Positions 43,334-51,319 of a stretch of DNA of 64,000 nt are shown here, piece after piece. Positions within the stretch are counted from its first letter, which is position 1. Each line of letters starts with the position of its first letter. The translations under genes and the position numbers were made by a program. Source of the stretch: Nonomuraea turkmeniaca (GTDB lineage Bacteria > Actinomycetota > Actinomycetes > Streptosporangiales > Streptosporangiaceae); NCBI RefSeq assembly GCF_005889735.1, contig NZ_VCKY01000012.1, positions 22,965 to 86,964 on the forward strand. The letters are read 5' to 3'. The notes beneath the pieces were generated by a model. It made no database searches. It had not been told where the DNA came from and saw only the letters and a program-made list of their open reading frames with translations.

Positions 43334-46333
43334 ATGGCTGGTCAGAGCGTTGAGGATGGGCTGCGGTTCGCCGTGCTCGGTCCTGTCCGCGCGTGGCGTG
43401 ATGGCCAGGAGCTCGACCTGGGCACCCCGCTGCAGCGTTCCATTCTCGGCATGCTGCTCCTGCGGGAGGGCCGTGCGGTCACGCCCAACGAGATGATCGA
43501 CGCGGTCTGGGGCGAGGACGCGCCGCCGCGTGCCCTGGGCGCGCTGCGTACCTATGTCTCCCGGCTGCGTACGGTGCTCGAACCCGAGCGGCCGGCCCGC
43601 TCCCGGCCAGAGCTGCTGACCTCCATCGGCAGGGGCTACGCGCTGCGGCTGCCCGAGGACGCGCTGGACCTGACCAGGTTCGAGCGCGGCATCACCGGGG
43701 CCGAGGCCGCGCGCAAGGGCGGCCGGCTGCGCGAGGCCGCCGAGGGGCTGCGGGCCGCGCTCGCGTTGTTCGAGGGCGAGCCGCTGGCCGGCGCCGTCGG
43801 ACCGTACGCCGAGCACCAGCGCGACCGGCTGATCGAGCGGCGCATCAGCGTCGTCGAGACGCTCATGGACGCGGACCTGGAGCTGGGCAACCACGCGAAG
43901 ATCGTCTCCGAGCTGATCGCGCTGACCGCCGACCACCCGCTGCGTGAGCGGCTGCGTGCCCAGCTCATGCTGGCCCTCTACCGGTGCGGACGGCAGGGCG
44001 ACGCGCTCAGCGTCTTCACCGAGACCCGCGAGGCGCTGATCGACGAGCTCGGGATCGAGCCGGGGCCCGAGCTGACCGCGCTGCACCAGCGCATCCTGGC
44101 GGCCGACCCGGCGCTGGCCGCCGCGCCCGTCCCCGACGAGGCGCCCGCCGACCAGCCGGCCGACGAGGAGGAGCCGCACGCGCACGAGCTGCCCCGGCCC
44201 GCGCAGCTGCCGGCCGCGGTCAACGACTTCACCGGACGCAAGGAGCTGGTCAGCCGCCTGCACACGCTGCTGTCCGGCCAATCCGCTGCCGAGGGTGTGC
44301 CGGTCGCGGCGATCTCCGGCATCGGCGGCGTCGGCAAGACCACGCTGGCCGTGCACGTGGCGCACGCGGCGGACGACCTGTTCCCCGACGGCCAGCTCTA
44401 TGCCGACCTGCGCGGCTACACCGACGAGGCGACCGCGCCCGAGTCCGCGTTGGGCGGGTTCCTGCGTGCGCTCGGAATTCCGCCGGACGTCATCCCCGAC
44501 GGGCTCGCGGAGCGGTCGGCGCTGTTCCGGTCGATCCTGGCCGAACGCCGCATCCTCGTGCTGCTGGACAACGCCCGTGACACCCGGCAGGTCAGCCCGT
44601 TGCTGCCGGGCTCGCCCGGGTGCGCGGCCATCGTGACCAGCCGCGGCAAGCTGGCCGACCTGCCGTCGGCCAGGCTCATCGACCTGGACGTGATGGAGCC
44701 GGACGAGGCGTTGTCGCTGTTCGCGGCGGTGGCCGGGCCCGAACGGGTGGCGGCCGAGCACGGCGCGGCCATGGACGTGGTGGCCGCGTGCGGGTTCCTG
44801 CCGCTGGCGGTGCGGATCGTGGCGGCCAGGCTGGCCGCGCGCCCCTCGTGGACGGTCGCCTCCCTGGTGCCCAGGCTGGCCGATGAGCAGCGCCGCCTGG
44901 ACGAGATGCGGGTGGGCAACCTGGCCGTGGAGGCCACGTTCGCGCTCGGCTACGGGCAGCTCGATTCCCCGCAGGCGCGGGCGTTCCGGCTGCTGTCGCT
45001 GCCCAACGGGCCCGGCATCTCCATCGGAGCGGCGGCGGCCGTGCTGGCGATGAGCGCGTTCGAGGCCGAGGACGTGCTCGAGTCCCTCGTGGACGCCAGC
45101 CTGCTGGAGGCGCCCGCGCCCGGCCGCTACCGCTTCCACGACCTGCTCAAGCTGTTCGCCCGCCGCGAGCTGGAGAAGACCGAACGGCCCCAGGCCCGTA
45201 CGCTGGCACTGCGCCGGTTGCTCGGTTTCTACCTGGCCTCGGCGCAGTCCGCGCACCAGCTGGCCTACGAAGGCAGCATGATCCCGGCCAACCTGGTGGT
45301 GGTCGGCAGCGGCCGCACCTTCGCCACCGCTGACGAGGCCGTGGCGTGGCTGATCTCCGAGGGCGACTCGTTGTTCGCGGCCATCAACCAGGCCGCCGCT
45401 GCCGCGCGTACCGGCGAGCAGTTGCTGCCCGCCGGCGATCTGCTGGTCGCGATGGAGCCGCTGCTCGAGTCCGGCACCCACACGCGCGAGTTCGACCTGG
45501 GCACCCGTGCCGTGCTGGCCACCGCGCAGAGCATCGGCGATCAGGCGAGCGAGCTGCGTGCCCGCTACGTGCTGGGCCGGGTCCTGTTCGCCGGCAACCG
45601 GCTGCGGGAGGCCGAGGAGCAGTTCAGGCGCGTGCACGAGCTGTCCGCCGAGCGCGGCGAGAAGGTCGTCATGGGCGAGGTGCTCAACGCCCTGGCCGTC
45701 GTCGTCGGCAGGCAGCGCCGCCACACCGAGGCCTTGGCGCTGTTCGACGCGGCGATGGGCTTCTACCGCGAGAACGGCGTGCCGGCCGGCGAAGCCCTGG
45801 TCCTCAGCTACTCCGCCCGCGACCACCTGGGCCTCAACCGGCCCGAGGACGCCATCGCGGCCGCGGAGAAGGGCCTGGCCATCTTCACCGAGATCGGCAG
45901 CGGCGCCGGCACCGCCCGCGCCCGCTACCACCTCGGCATCGTCCTGTCCCGGGTCGGCCGGCTCACCGAGGCCGTGCACCACCACGCCGAGTGCCTGGCC
46001 TTCTTCCGGGCCAGCAAGCAGCGCGTCTGGGAGCAGCGCGTGTGCTCCCGGCTGGCCGAGACGTTCATCGCGGCCGAGCGCTACTCCGACGCCGTACGCC
46101 ACGCGGAGCAGGCTCTGGTGGTCTCCCGCGAGATCGGCCACCCCTACGGCGAGGCGCTCTCGCTGACCGTGCTGGGCAAGGCGCTCCGCGGCCTCGGCAG
46201 CGTGACGAGGAGCTCGGACTGCCTACGGCAGGCCTTCGAGATCTTCTCCAGGCTCGGTGCTCCGGAGGCCGGCGATCTCAAGGTCCTGCTCGACACCATC
46301 CCCGGCCCCGCCGGGAAGGTCGTCGAGTCCTGA
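43334..46333 (+). CDS. AfsR-type SARP regulator with NB-ARC and TPR domains
   Basis: A 999-residue regulator with the AfsR layout. It has a winged-helix DNA-binding domain (about 10-95; RSILGMLLLREGRAVTPNEM and RTYVSRLRTVLEP), a bacterial transcriptional activation domain (about 98-250) and an NB-ARC ATPase whose Walker A GIGGVGKTTLAVH has its Lys at residue 335. Helical TPR repeats follow from about 650 to 990. Such proteins activate secondary metabolism or sporulation genes, using nucleotide binding as a switch. GGGAG precedes the ATG. No biosynthetic cluster is adjacent, so its targets are elsewhere or pleiotropic. Confidence 0.92.
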   Translation: MAGQSVEDGLRFAVLGPVRAWRDGQELDLGTPLQRSILGMLLLREGRAVTPNEMIDAVWGEDAPPRALGALRTYVSRLRTVLEPERPARSRPELLTSIGRGYALRLPEDALDLTRFERGITGAEAARKGGRLREAAEGLRAALALFEGEPLAGAVGPYAEHQRDRLIERRISVVETLMDADLELGNHAKIVSELIALTADHPLRERLRAQLMLALYRCGRQGDALSVFTETREALIDELGIEPGPELTALHQRILAADPALAAAPVPDEAPADQPADEEEPHAHELPRPAQLPAAVNDFTGRKELVSRLHTLLSGQSAAEGVPVAAISGIGGVGKTTLAVHVAHAADDLFPDGQLYADLRGYTDEATAPESALGGFLRALGIPPDVIPDGLAERSALFRSILAERRILVLLDNARDTRQVSPLLPGSPGCAAIVTSRGKLADLPSARLIDLDVMEPDEALSLFAAVAGPERVAAEHGAAMDVVAACGFLPLAVRIVAARLAARPSWTVASLVPRLADEQRRLDEMRVGNLAVEATFALGYGQLDSPQARAFRLLSLPNGPGISIGAAAAVLAMSAFEAEDVLESLVDASLLEAPAPGRYRFHDLLKLFARRELEKTERPQARTLALRRLLGFYLASAQSAHQLAYEGSMIPANLVVVGSGRTFATADEAVAWLISEGDSLFAAINQAAAAARTGEQLLPAGDLLVAMEPLLESGTHTREFDLGTRAVLATAQSIGDQASELRARYVLGRVLFAGNRLREAEEQFRRVHELSAERGEKVVMGEVLNALAVVVGRQRRHTEALALFDAAMGFYRENGVPAGEALVLSYSARDHLGLNRPEDAIAAAEKGLAIFTEIGSGAGTARARYHLGIVLSRVGRLTEAVHHHAECLAFFRASKQRVWEQRVCSRLAETFIAAERYSDAVRHAEQALVVSREIGHPYGEALSLTVLGKALRGLGSVTRSSDCLRQAFEIFSRLGAPEAGDLKVLLDTIPGPAGKVVES

Positions 46334-46624
46334 GTACAGCTCGTCGTCCAGACGTGTCATCCACACATGGTTGATCAAGGCTGTCCTTCGGGAGTCACGA
46401 TGGCGCTCACGATAGGCGGTCAAGGGGAACCCCATTCGATCTAGCCCGGCCGGTCATCCTCACCACCACGCGTCGCTAGGGGGCCCGGTTATCCGGATGC
46501 TCCGCGTGGCGGCTAGCCGCCTCACACAGACGACCGGCCGGACCTGACACGGCCCTCGAACCCCCCAGGTCCGTGTCCTGACCAGAGCTTCCACCCAAGG
46601 GGTCAACGTCCAATCAACGGCGGA
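46334..46624. other. Non-coding gap after the SARP gene
   Basis: No gene is seen in these 291 bases between convergent genes. A perfect 14-base palindrome GGCGGCTAGCCGCC lies at 46508-46521. A downstream stretch can form two alternative stems (GGACCTG with CAGGTCC, or GACACGG with CCGTGTC). These may end both transcripts. Confidence 0.5.
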
Positions 46625-46631
46625 TCAAAGC
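46603..46631 (+). promoter_or_regulatory. Second triplet of 11-bp-spaced TCAA heptamers
   Basis: TCAACGT (46603), TCAACGG (46614) and TCAAAGC (46625) repeat the 11-bp period of the site before the SARP gene, and ATCAACGGCGGATCAA matches that site in 15 of 16 positions. It overlaps the 3' end of the methyltransferase gene. Confidence 0.5.
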
Positions 46632-48028
46632 ACGAAATAACCCTCGGCGATGAGGGGCCTGACGGCGTCGGAGTCGGGGATCTCGCCGTCGCCCACCAGC
46701 TCGGCGATCACGTTGAGCAGCGGTCCGAGCGCCAGCTCTCCGTCGCACACGCCGGCCAGCGCGGCCTCCACCGTGCCGACTTCCCTGCTGCGCCGCAGCC
46801 CCTGCGTCTGGCGCAGCACGATGCGGATCGGATCCTCCGCGCCCGGCAGCCCGATCCGCTCGTCGAGCAGGCCGTCGGTGGTACGCAGCCGTGCGGCGTC
46901 GAGCCCCTGTGCCCGGTGCGCGGCGGCGATCGAGTCGAGCACGGAGTCCACGTAGTCACCCACCGGGAGCATGACCTGGTGGGCAAGATGTTCGACGCGG
47001 ACGACCGGGTCGAGCGTGCCGGAGTGGCGCATGGTGATCCAGCCGAACCCGATGCCCTCGACCTTGCTCTCGTCGAACCAGGCCAGCCATTGGTCGTACA
47101 GCTCCACGTAGCGTGCCGTGCCCTGCTCGGCCGCGTCCCTGAGCCACAACTCGACGTATTCGGCCGGGTCCTGCACGTCCCGCTGGACCACCCAGGCGTC
47201 GCAGCCGGTCTCGCGCAGCCAGCCGCCCACCCGGTCGTGCCAGTCCTCGCCCTCGACGTGCAGCCAGTTGGCCAGGAAGTGGGCCTGGCCGCCGGGGTTG
47301 AGGTGGCGGGGCGTCCGGCGTACGAGGTCGCGGCAGAAGCCGTCGCCGTCGTGGCCCGACTCGCGATAGGTGAGCTTCCGCTCGCGCGCCGGGGCGATGA
47401 CGAACGGCGGATTGCTCACGATCAGGTCGAAGCCCTCGTCCTCAACCGGCTCGTACATCGAGCCCGCCCGCGCCCGCACGCCCTCGATCCCGGACAACTC
47501 CCAGCTCAGCCTGGCCAGCTCCAGGGCACGAGGGTTGAGGTCGGTGGCCGTGATCTCCTCCGCCCTCCCGGCCAGGTGCAGCACCTGCACGCCGCAGCCG
47601 GTGCCCAGATCGAGCGCGCGCTGTACCGGGCGGCGGGAGACCAGTTGCGCCAGGTTCGCCGACGCGCCGCCGGCCCCCACGACGTGGTCGGGGCGCAGCG
47701 CGGGGTCACCCGGGCGCACCTTGCGGTCGGAGACCAGGTAGCCGCCGGTCTCCCAAGGCTGGAGGTGGACACTCGCGCGGACCTGGTCGCCGTCGGCCGT
47801 GACCAGCCCGGACTCGAGCACCTCCGGCGCCACGTCCGCGGCGGGGACGGGCACGCCCAGCCACCACAACCTGATCGACGTCGCCAGCGGGTCGCCGTCC
47901 CTGGTGGCGCGCAGGGCCGGGACCAGCTCCTCGCGTGCCAGCGCCGACGCGGCCATGCTTCCTAGTCGATCGCGTACGCCGTCGATGGTGTAACCGGTCT
48001 CCAGGAGGTGATGGCGCAGTCGTTCCAC
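46625..48028 (-). CDS. Class I SAM-dependent methyltransferase (HemK/PrmC-like core)
   Basis: A 467-residue protein. A helical N-terminal region of about 120 residues precedes the methyltransferase core: ALDLGTGCGVQVLHLAG (motif I), ATDLNPRALELA and IVSNPPFVIAP, the NPPF motif of N-methyltransferases acting on amide or base nitrogen. A further C-terminal domain (about 330-467) is not recognised. I associate this layout with actinobacterial methyltransferases annotated with DUF7059; that label is tentative. The GTG at 48028 follows AAAGGATG. Confidence 0.83.
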   Translation of the reverse strand: MERLRHHLLETGYTIDGVRDRLGSMAASALAREELVPALRATRDGDPLATSIRLWWLGVPVPAADVAPEVLESGLVTADGDQVRASVHLQPWETGGYLVSDRKVRPGDPALRPDHVVGAGGASANLAQLVSRRPVQRALDLGTGCGVQVLHLAGRAEEITATDLNPRALELARLSWELSGIEGVRARAGSMYEPVEDEGFDLIVSNPPFVIAPARERKLTYRESGHDGDGFCRDLVRRTPRHLNPGGQAHFLANWLHVEGEDWHDRVGGWLRETGCDAWVVQRDVQDPAEYVELWLRDAAEQGTARYVELYDQWLAWFDESKVEGIGFGWITMRHSGTLDPVVRVEHLAHQVMLPVGDYVDSVLDSIAAAHRAQGLDAARLRTTDGLLDERIGLPGAEDPIRIVLRQTQGLRRSREVGTVEAALAGVCDGELALGPLLNVIAELVGDGEIPDSDAVRPLIAEGYFVL

Positions 48029-48079
48029 AAGTTCATCCTTTCACCGCCGACGCCCACGCATGATCCGATACCGATCCAA

Positions 48080-48132
48080 TGGTCACGCAAGCTGCCGCTC
48101 TCCGCCCCAAGCTCGTCGCTCCGCTCAGTGTT
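48080..48132 (-). repeat. Single copy of the dispersed repeat (minus strand)
   Basis: Read on the minus strand it begins AACACTGAGC and continues CGAGCTTGGGGCGGAGAGCG GCAGCTTGCGTGACCA, closely matching the 75-bp unit in the monooxygenase gene. It lies 52 bases upstream of the methyltransferase start, in the divergent intergenic region. Confidence 0.8.
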
Positions 48133-48229
48133 CATACTGTTACTTAAGTAGCCAAGCGTTCTGCAAGCGGCAGACAAGGGGGGCACGGTATCTCTAGGGA
48201 TGCCAGCGCATCACCCGAGGAGTGGACCC

Positions 48230-48532
48230 ATGCTGATTCCTTGCTTGGCTTGCGAGTCCCGGTTCGGGCCCGATGAGTACTTCAGCGCCTGCTCGGACTA
48301 CAACCGCGGCATGGACCTGGTCTCCTGGACGTGCCCGCGCTGCGGGAACCGTGACGACCTGCGTGTGCTGCCCGGGGAGCTGGGGTTCGGCTACCCGTAC
48401 CGGGGCAGGTTCGACGTGCACGCACGGGTCCGTGTGCCCGGCCTGCGCAGGCAGCGCGGCGATCTGCGGCTGGACATCTCACTCGACCGGGCGAGCTGGC
48501 GTGTGTCCACGCGGCTCCGGCAACCGGCCTAG
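48230..48532 (+). CDS. Small zinc-ribbon-like protein
   Basis: A 100-residue protein with CLAC near the start and CPRCGN about 30 residues later, a likely four-Cys zinc site, followed by a basic beta-rich part (RGRFDVHARVRVPGLRRQRG). It is not recognised; it could bind nucleic acid or protein. The ATG at 48230 follows GAGGAG. The stop overlaps the convergent dehydrogenase stop by four bases. Confidence 0.65.
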   Translation: MLIPCLACESRFGPDEYFSACSDYNRGMDLVSWTCPRCGNRDDLRVLPGELGFGYPYRGRFDVHARVRVPGLRRQRGDLRLDISLDRASWRVSTRLRQPA

Positions 48533-49488
48533 ATCGAGGCGGGCGTGGGGGCGGGCTCAGGGTCCTCGCCGCGCAGCAGCCGGGTGATGTCCTCCACCAA
48601 TGCCTCCGCCAGCTCCTCCCTGGTCTCCCCGGTCGCCTCACCCAGGCGGGGCGTCAGCACCACGTTCGGCAGGCTGATCAGCGGATGCGACGGGTCGAGC
48701 CACTCCCCTTCGAAGTGGTCCAGCCCCGCGCCGCCCACCTGACCCCGGCGCAACGCGTCGACCAGCGCGGTCAGGTCGTGCAGCGCACCACGCGACGTGT
48801 TGAGGTAGATCGACCCAGGGCGCATCGCGCCGAACTCGGTGTACCCGAACAGGCCCCGGGTCTCGGCGGTGAGCGGCACGTGCAGCGACACGACGTCCGC
48901 CTCCGCCAGGAGCGCGGGCAGCGTGTGCGTGGCCTCGGGGACCTGCGGATCGCATACGATCACCCGCATTCCGAGACCCTCGCAGCGCCAGCGCATCGCC
49001 CTCCCGACCCGTCCCAGCCCGACGATGCCGAGCGTCCTGCCGGTGAGCCGGCGGCCCCGGTGGCGCTGCGCCGGCGGCACTTTGCCCTGGTACACGCGAC
49101 CCCGGCGTACTTCTCTGTCGGCTGTCACGATGTGCCTGCTGACCGCGAACATCAGCGCCAGGGTCAATTCGGCGACCGCGTCGGGGTCGCGGTCCCGGGC
49201 GTGCAGCACGTTGACGCCGCGCTGGGCGGCCAGGGCCAGGTCGACGCTCGTCGGCGGGCCCATGACGGCCACGACGTCCAGGTGCAGGCCGAGGACCGAC
49301 GTGCGGACCTGGTCCCCGTCGGTGACGAGCACTGTCGCGCCGGTCTCCACGACCAGGTCGGCCAGTTGCTCATCGGTGAAACCGAGGCTCGGGCGGCTGG
49401 GAACCTCGATCAGATCGGTCACCTCGCCCAGGCGGGCGAGCGCGCGCTCCGGCAAGGCGGGCAGTACCAGCGCCCGAGGTCGTCTCAC
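48529..49488 (-). CDS. D-2-hydroxyacid dehydrogenase family protein lacking catalytic His
   Basis: A 319-residue NAD-binding protein. GIVGLGRVGRAMRWR is the Rossmann loop, YLNTSRGALHDL holds the substrate-binding Arg, and AGLDHFEGEWLDP carries the Glu. The final motif reads NVVLTPRLGEAT, where the family has TPH; the catalytic His is replaced by Arg. It may be inactive as a dehydrogenase or act by another mechanism. TATTGT seven bases before the GTG at 49488 suggests a leaderless message; longer starts to 49602 look unlikely. Confidence 0.82.
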   Translation of the reverse strand: MRRPRALVLPALPERALARLGEVTDLIEVPSRPSLGFTDEQLADLVVETGATVLVTDGDQVRTSVLGLHLDVVAVMGPPTSVDLALAAQRGVNVLHARDRDPDAVAELTLALMFAVSRHIVTADREVRRGRVYQGKVPPAQRHRGRRLTGRTLGIVGLGRVGRAMRWRCEGLGMRVIVCDPQVPEATHTLPALLAEADVVSLHVPLTAETRGLFGYTEFGAMRPGSIYLNTSRGALHDLTALVDALRRGQVGGAGLDHFEGEWLDPSHPLISLPNVVLTPRLGEATGETREELAEALVEDITRLLRGEDPEPAPTPASI

Positions 49489-49611
49489 ATTGAGGACAAT
49501 AACACCACAGAATGTACTCGGATCGTCGCTCCCCGCACCGGCCCACCCGTCCCGCTCGGTACGGCCGTCGTCACCCGGAGCGCTCCACGGCGTCGCCCGC
49601 ATGGGCCGAGG

Positions 49612-50208
49612 TCACTCCGGGCGCTGGCAGAGGCTGTGCCAGGCGGCCTCCCCCAACCCCTTGATCTCCTCTTCCGTAGGCGTGTGCGCACCGGCGAACC
49701 AGAGCCGGCACATCTCCTGTGCGGGCCCCAGCCACAACACGTAACACATGGTCGGATGCACGGGCTGGAGCAGGCCGTTCTTCATGTGCGGCCGCCACCA
49801 GTCGGAGACCTGGCGGAAGAACGCCCGCCGCTGCTCGGCCACCTCGGCGCCGCCCGGTTCGTGCTTGCGCGGCGGCCGCTCGCTGATCAGCAGCCGGGCT
49901 CGCTCGGGGTGCTCCCCTGCCCACCGCATGTGGAAGGCCACGACGGCCTCGATGCCGGCGCGCGCCTCCTCATGGCTGACGAGCTCGGCGAGGAAGGCGG
50001 ACTGGTAGGCGGTGAGGATCTCGCCGTACAGCACGCCGAAAACGTGTTCTTTGCTGGCGAAGTGGTGGTAGAAGCTGCCGACGCTGACGCCGCTCTCCTC
50101 GCGGAGGCTGGCCAGCGTGGTGGCCGACACCCCGTCCTGGCTGAAGCGGCGGAGGGCGCCCTCGATGATGCGGGTCCGGCCGTCGCGTCCGTTCTTGACA
50201 CTCTTCAC
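49612..50208 (-). CDS. TetR/AcrR family regulator
   Basis: A 198-residue repressor with the helix-turn-helix TTLASLREESGVSVGSFYHHFASKEHVF. The C-terminal ligand domain is Trp- and Arg-rich. The GTG at 50208 overlaps the GNAT stop by four bases, so both genes form one minus-strand operon. TTGACA and TGTCAA form an inverted repeat over its start codon (50195-50216). Confidence 0.86.
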   Translation of the reverse strand: MKSVKNGRDGRTRIIEGALRRFSQDGVSATTLASLREESGVSVGSFYHHFASKEHVFGVLYGEILTAYQSAFLAELVSHEEARAGIEAVVAFHMRWAGEHPERARLLISERPPRKHEPGGAEVAEQRRAFFRQVSDWWRPHMKNGLLQPVHPTMCYVLWLGPAQEMCRLWFAGAHTPTEEEIKGLGEAAWHSLCQRPE

Positions 50209-50720
50209 ACTGTCAATGGTGTGGCACCAGAACCTTGTTCCGCAAATAACGCGGCCTGATCGATCATAGCGGTCACCTCAACCGACCCGGAAGTGACCTT
50301 CATTTCGGCCTCCGGCCACATCCTCCGGATGAGCCTCAGCACCCGCCGGTTCTCCCCCATGACGTCCATGCCCACGGTGCGAGCACCGCGTACCGCGGCC
50401 CTGAGCAGCAGTGTCTGGATCAGTCGTGGCCCGAGCCCGAAGCCCTGCCACCGATCCGTCACCACCACCGCGATCTCCACATCGGCGCAGTCGCCCTTGT
50501 AGCTCATGGCGTGGCCGATGATCTCACCCCCGTCGATGGTCGCCACCAGAGCGTCCCTGCGGTCGTCAAGCGCGATCAGCCTGCGCACGAGACCGGCGGC
50601 CGGCGTGGTGATGCCGGTGAAGAACCGCAGCGTCTGGGTGTGCAGCGACAGCCCCGCCAGGAAGCGTCTGATCCGTTCCTCGTCCTCTGGACGGGCCGGG
50701 CGGATCTGAGTTCCATGCAT
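50205..50720 (-). CDS. GNAT N-acetyltransferase
   Basis: A 171-residue acetyltransferase. IRPARPEDEERIRRFLAGLS is the typical first helix, VVTDRWQGFGLGPRLIQTLL the acetyl-CoA-binding segment, and VMGENRRVLRLIRRM the following helix. The substrate is unknown. The ATG at 50720 lies seven bases after a weak -10, with TTGACA 17 bases further up, so the start is probably leaderless; an upstream in-frame start at 50756 would lie inside that promoter. Confidence 0.82.
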   Translation of the reverse strand: MHGTQIRPARPEDEERIRRFLAGLSLHTQTLRFFTGITTPAAGLVRRLIALDDRRDALVATIDGGEIIGHAMSYKGDCADVEIAVVVTDRWQGFGLGPRLIQTLLLRAAVRGARTVGMDVMGENRRVLRLIRRMWPEAEMKVTSGSVEVTAMIDQAALFAEQGSGATPLTV

Positions 50721-50766
50721 AGACTCAGCCTGCCCGTTCGCACCTGAGTCTGTCAATCGAACTCAG
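50706..50766. promoter_or_regulatory. HxlR/GNAT divergent operator with four half sites
   Basis: CTGAGT (50707), ACTCAG (50723), CTGAGT (50744) and ACTCAG (50761) alternate in orientation. The middle pair is part of perfect 8-bp arms AGACTCAG/CTGAGTCT (50721-50751). The half sites cover the promoters of both genes. Confidence 0.65.
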
Positions 50767-50779
50767 ATATACTGCAAAG

Positions 50780-51247
50780 ATGAACGTTCCCTTCCGGGTG
50801 GACAACTGCTCGATCGAGCGCACCCTGGACATCGTCGGGGAGAAGTGGACCTTCCTCGTGCTGCGCGAGGCGTTCAGCGGCGTGCGGAGATTCGCCGACA
50901 TGCAGGCGATCACCGGAGCTCCCCGCCAAGTGCTCAGCGCGCGCCTGGCTCGCCTGGTGGACGAGGGCCTGCTGCGCAAGGAGCCCTACCGCGAGCCGGG
51001 GCAGCGGCAACGCGACGAATACCGGCTCACCGAGAAGGGCCGCGACCTCTATCCGCTGCTGGTCGCGCTCATGCACTGGGGCGACAAATACCTGGCCGAC
51101 GAGGACGGCCCGCCCGTGCTGCTCACGCACCGCGACTGCGGCGCCCCCATCGAGCAGCACTTCCGCTGCACCGAGGGCCACGAGGTGGCGGGACCACGCG
51201 AGGTGGCCCCGGTGCCCGGGGCCGGGGCGGAGCTCAGGAGCGCCTGA
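50780..51247 (+). CDS. HxlR family regulator
   Basis: A 155-residue winged-helix regulator. CSIERTLDIVGEKWTFLVLR is the family start with the redox-capable Cys, FADMQAITGAPRQVLSARLARL the recognition region, and YREPGQRQRDEYRLTEKGRDL the wing. About 45 C-terminal residues include two more Cys (HRDCGAPIEQHFRCTEGH), which may form a metal or redox site. TATACT six bases before the ATG indicates a leaderless transcript. It probably controls itself and the divergent GNAT-TetR operon. Confidence 0.88.
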   Translation: MNVPFRVDNCSIERTLDIVGEKWTFLVLREAFSGVRRFADMQAITGAPRQVLSARLARLVDEGLLRKEPYREPGQRQRDEYRLTEKGRDLYPLLVALMHWGDKYLADEDGPPVLLTHRDCGAPIEQHFRCTEGHEVAGPREVAPVPGAGAELRSA

Positions 51248-51272
51248 GCGGCGAGCCTGGGGCGGAGAGCGG
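51244..51272 (+). repeat. Partial copy of the dispersed repeat
   Basis: TGAGCGGCGAGCCTGGGGCG GAGAGCGG covers the HxlR stop codon and the bases after it. It matches the core of the units at 27041 and 48080, so it marks a third genomic position of the same family. Confidence 0.75.
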
Positions 51273-51288
51273 GTGAGGCGCGTACGGG

Positions 51289-51306
51289 GGCACCGGCGCC
51301 GGTGCC
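51289..51306. promoter_or_regulatory. 18-bp perfect palindrome at the SURF1 promoter
   Basis: GGCACCGGCGCCGGTGCC is perfectly symmetrical and directly abuts the TACCCT -10 element at 51307-51312. It therefore lies in the -35/-10 spacer, a typical repressor site. It could also stop transcription from the HxlR gene. Confidence 0.55.
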
Positions 51307-51312
51307 TACCCT
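51307..51312 (+). promoter_or_regulatory. -10 element of leaderless SURF1 gene
   Basis: TACCCT ends seven bases before the GTG at 51320, with no ribosome site. This decides the start against the upstream GTG at 51302, which lies in the palindrome. Confidence 0.5.
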
Positions 51313-51319
51313 TGAAAGC

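Noticed and set aside
43265..46141. Minus-strand frame of 958 codons opposite the SARP gene
   Set aside because: Shadow of the SARP reading frame; no start site or domain.
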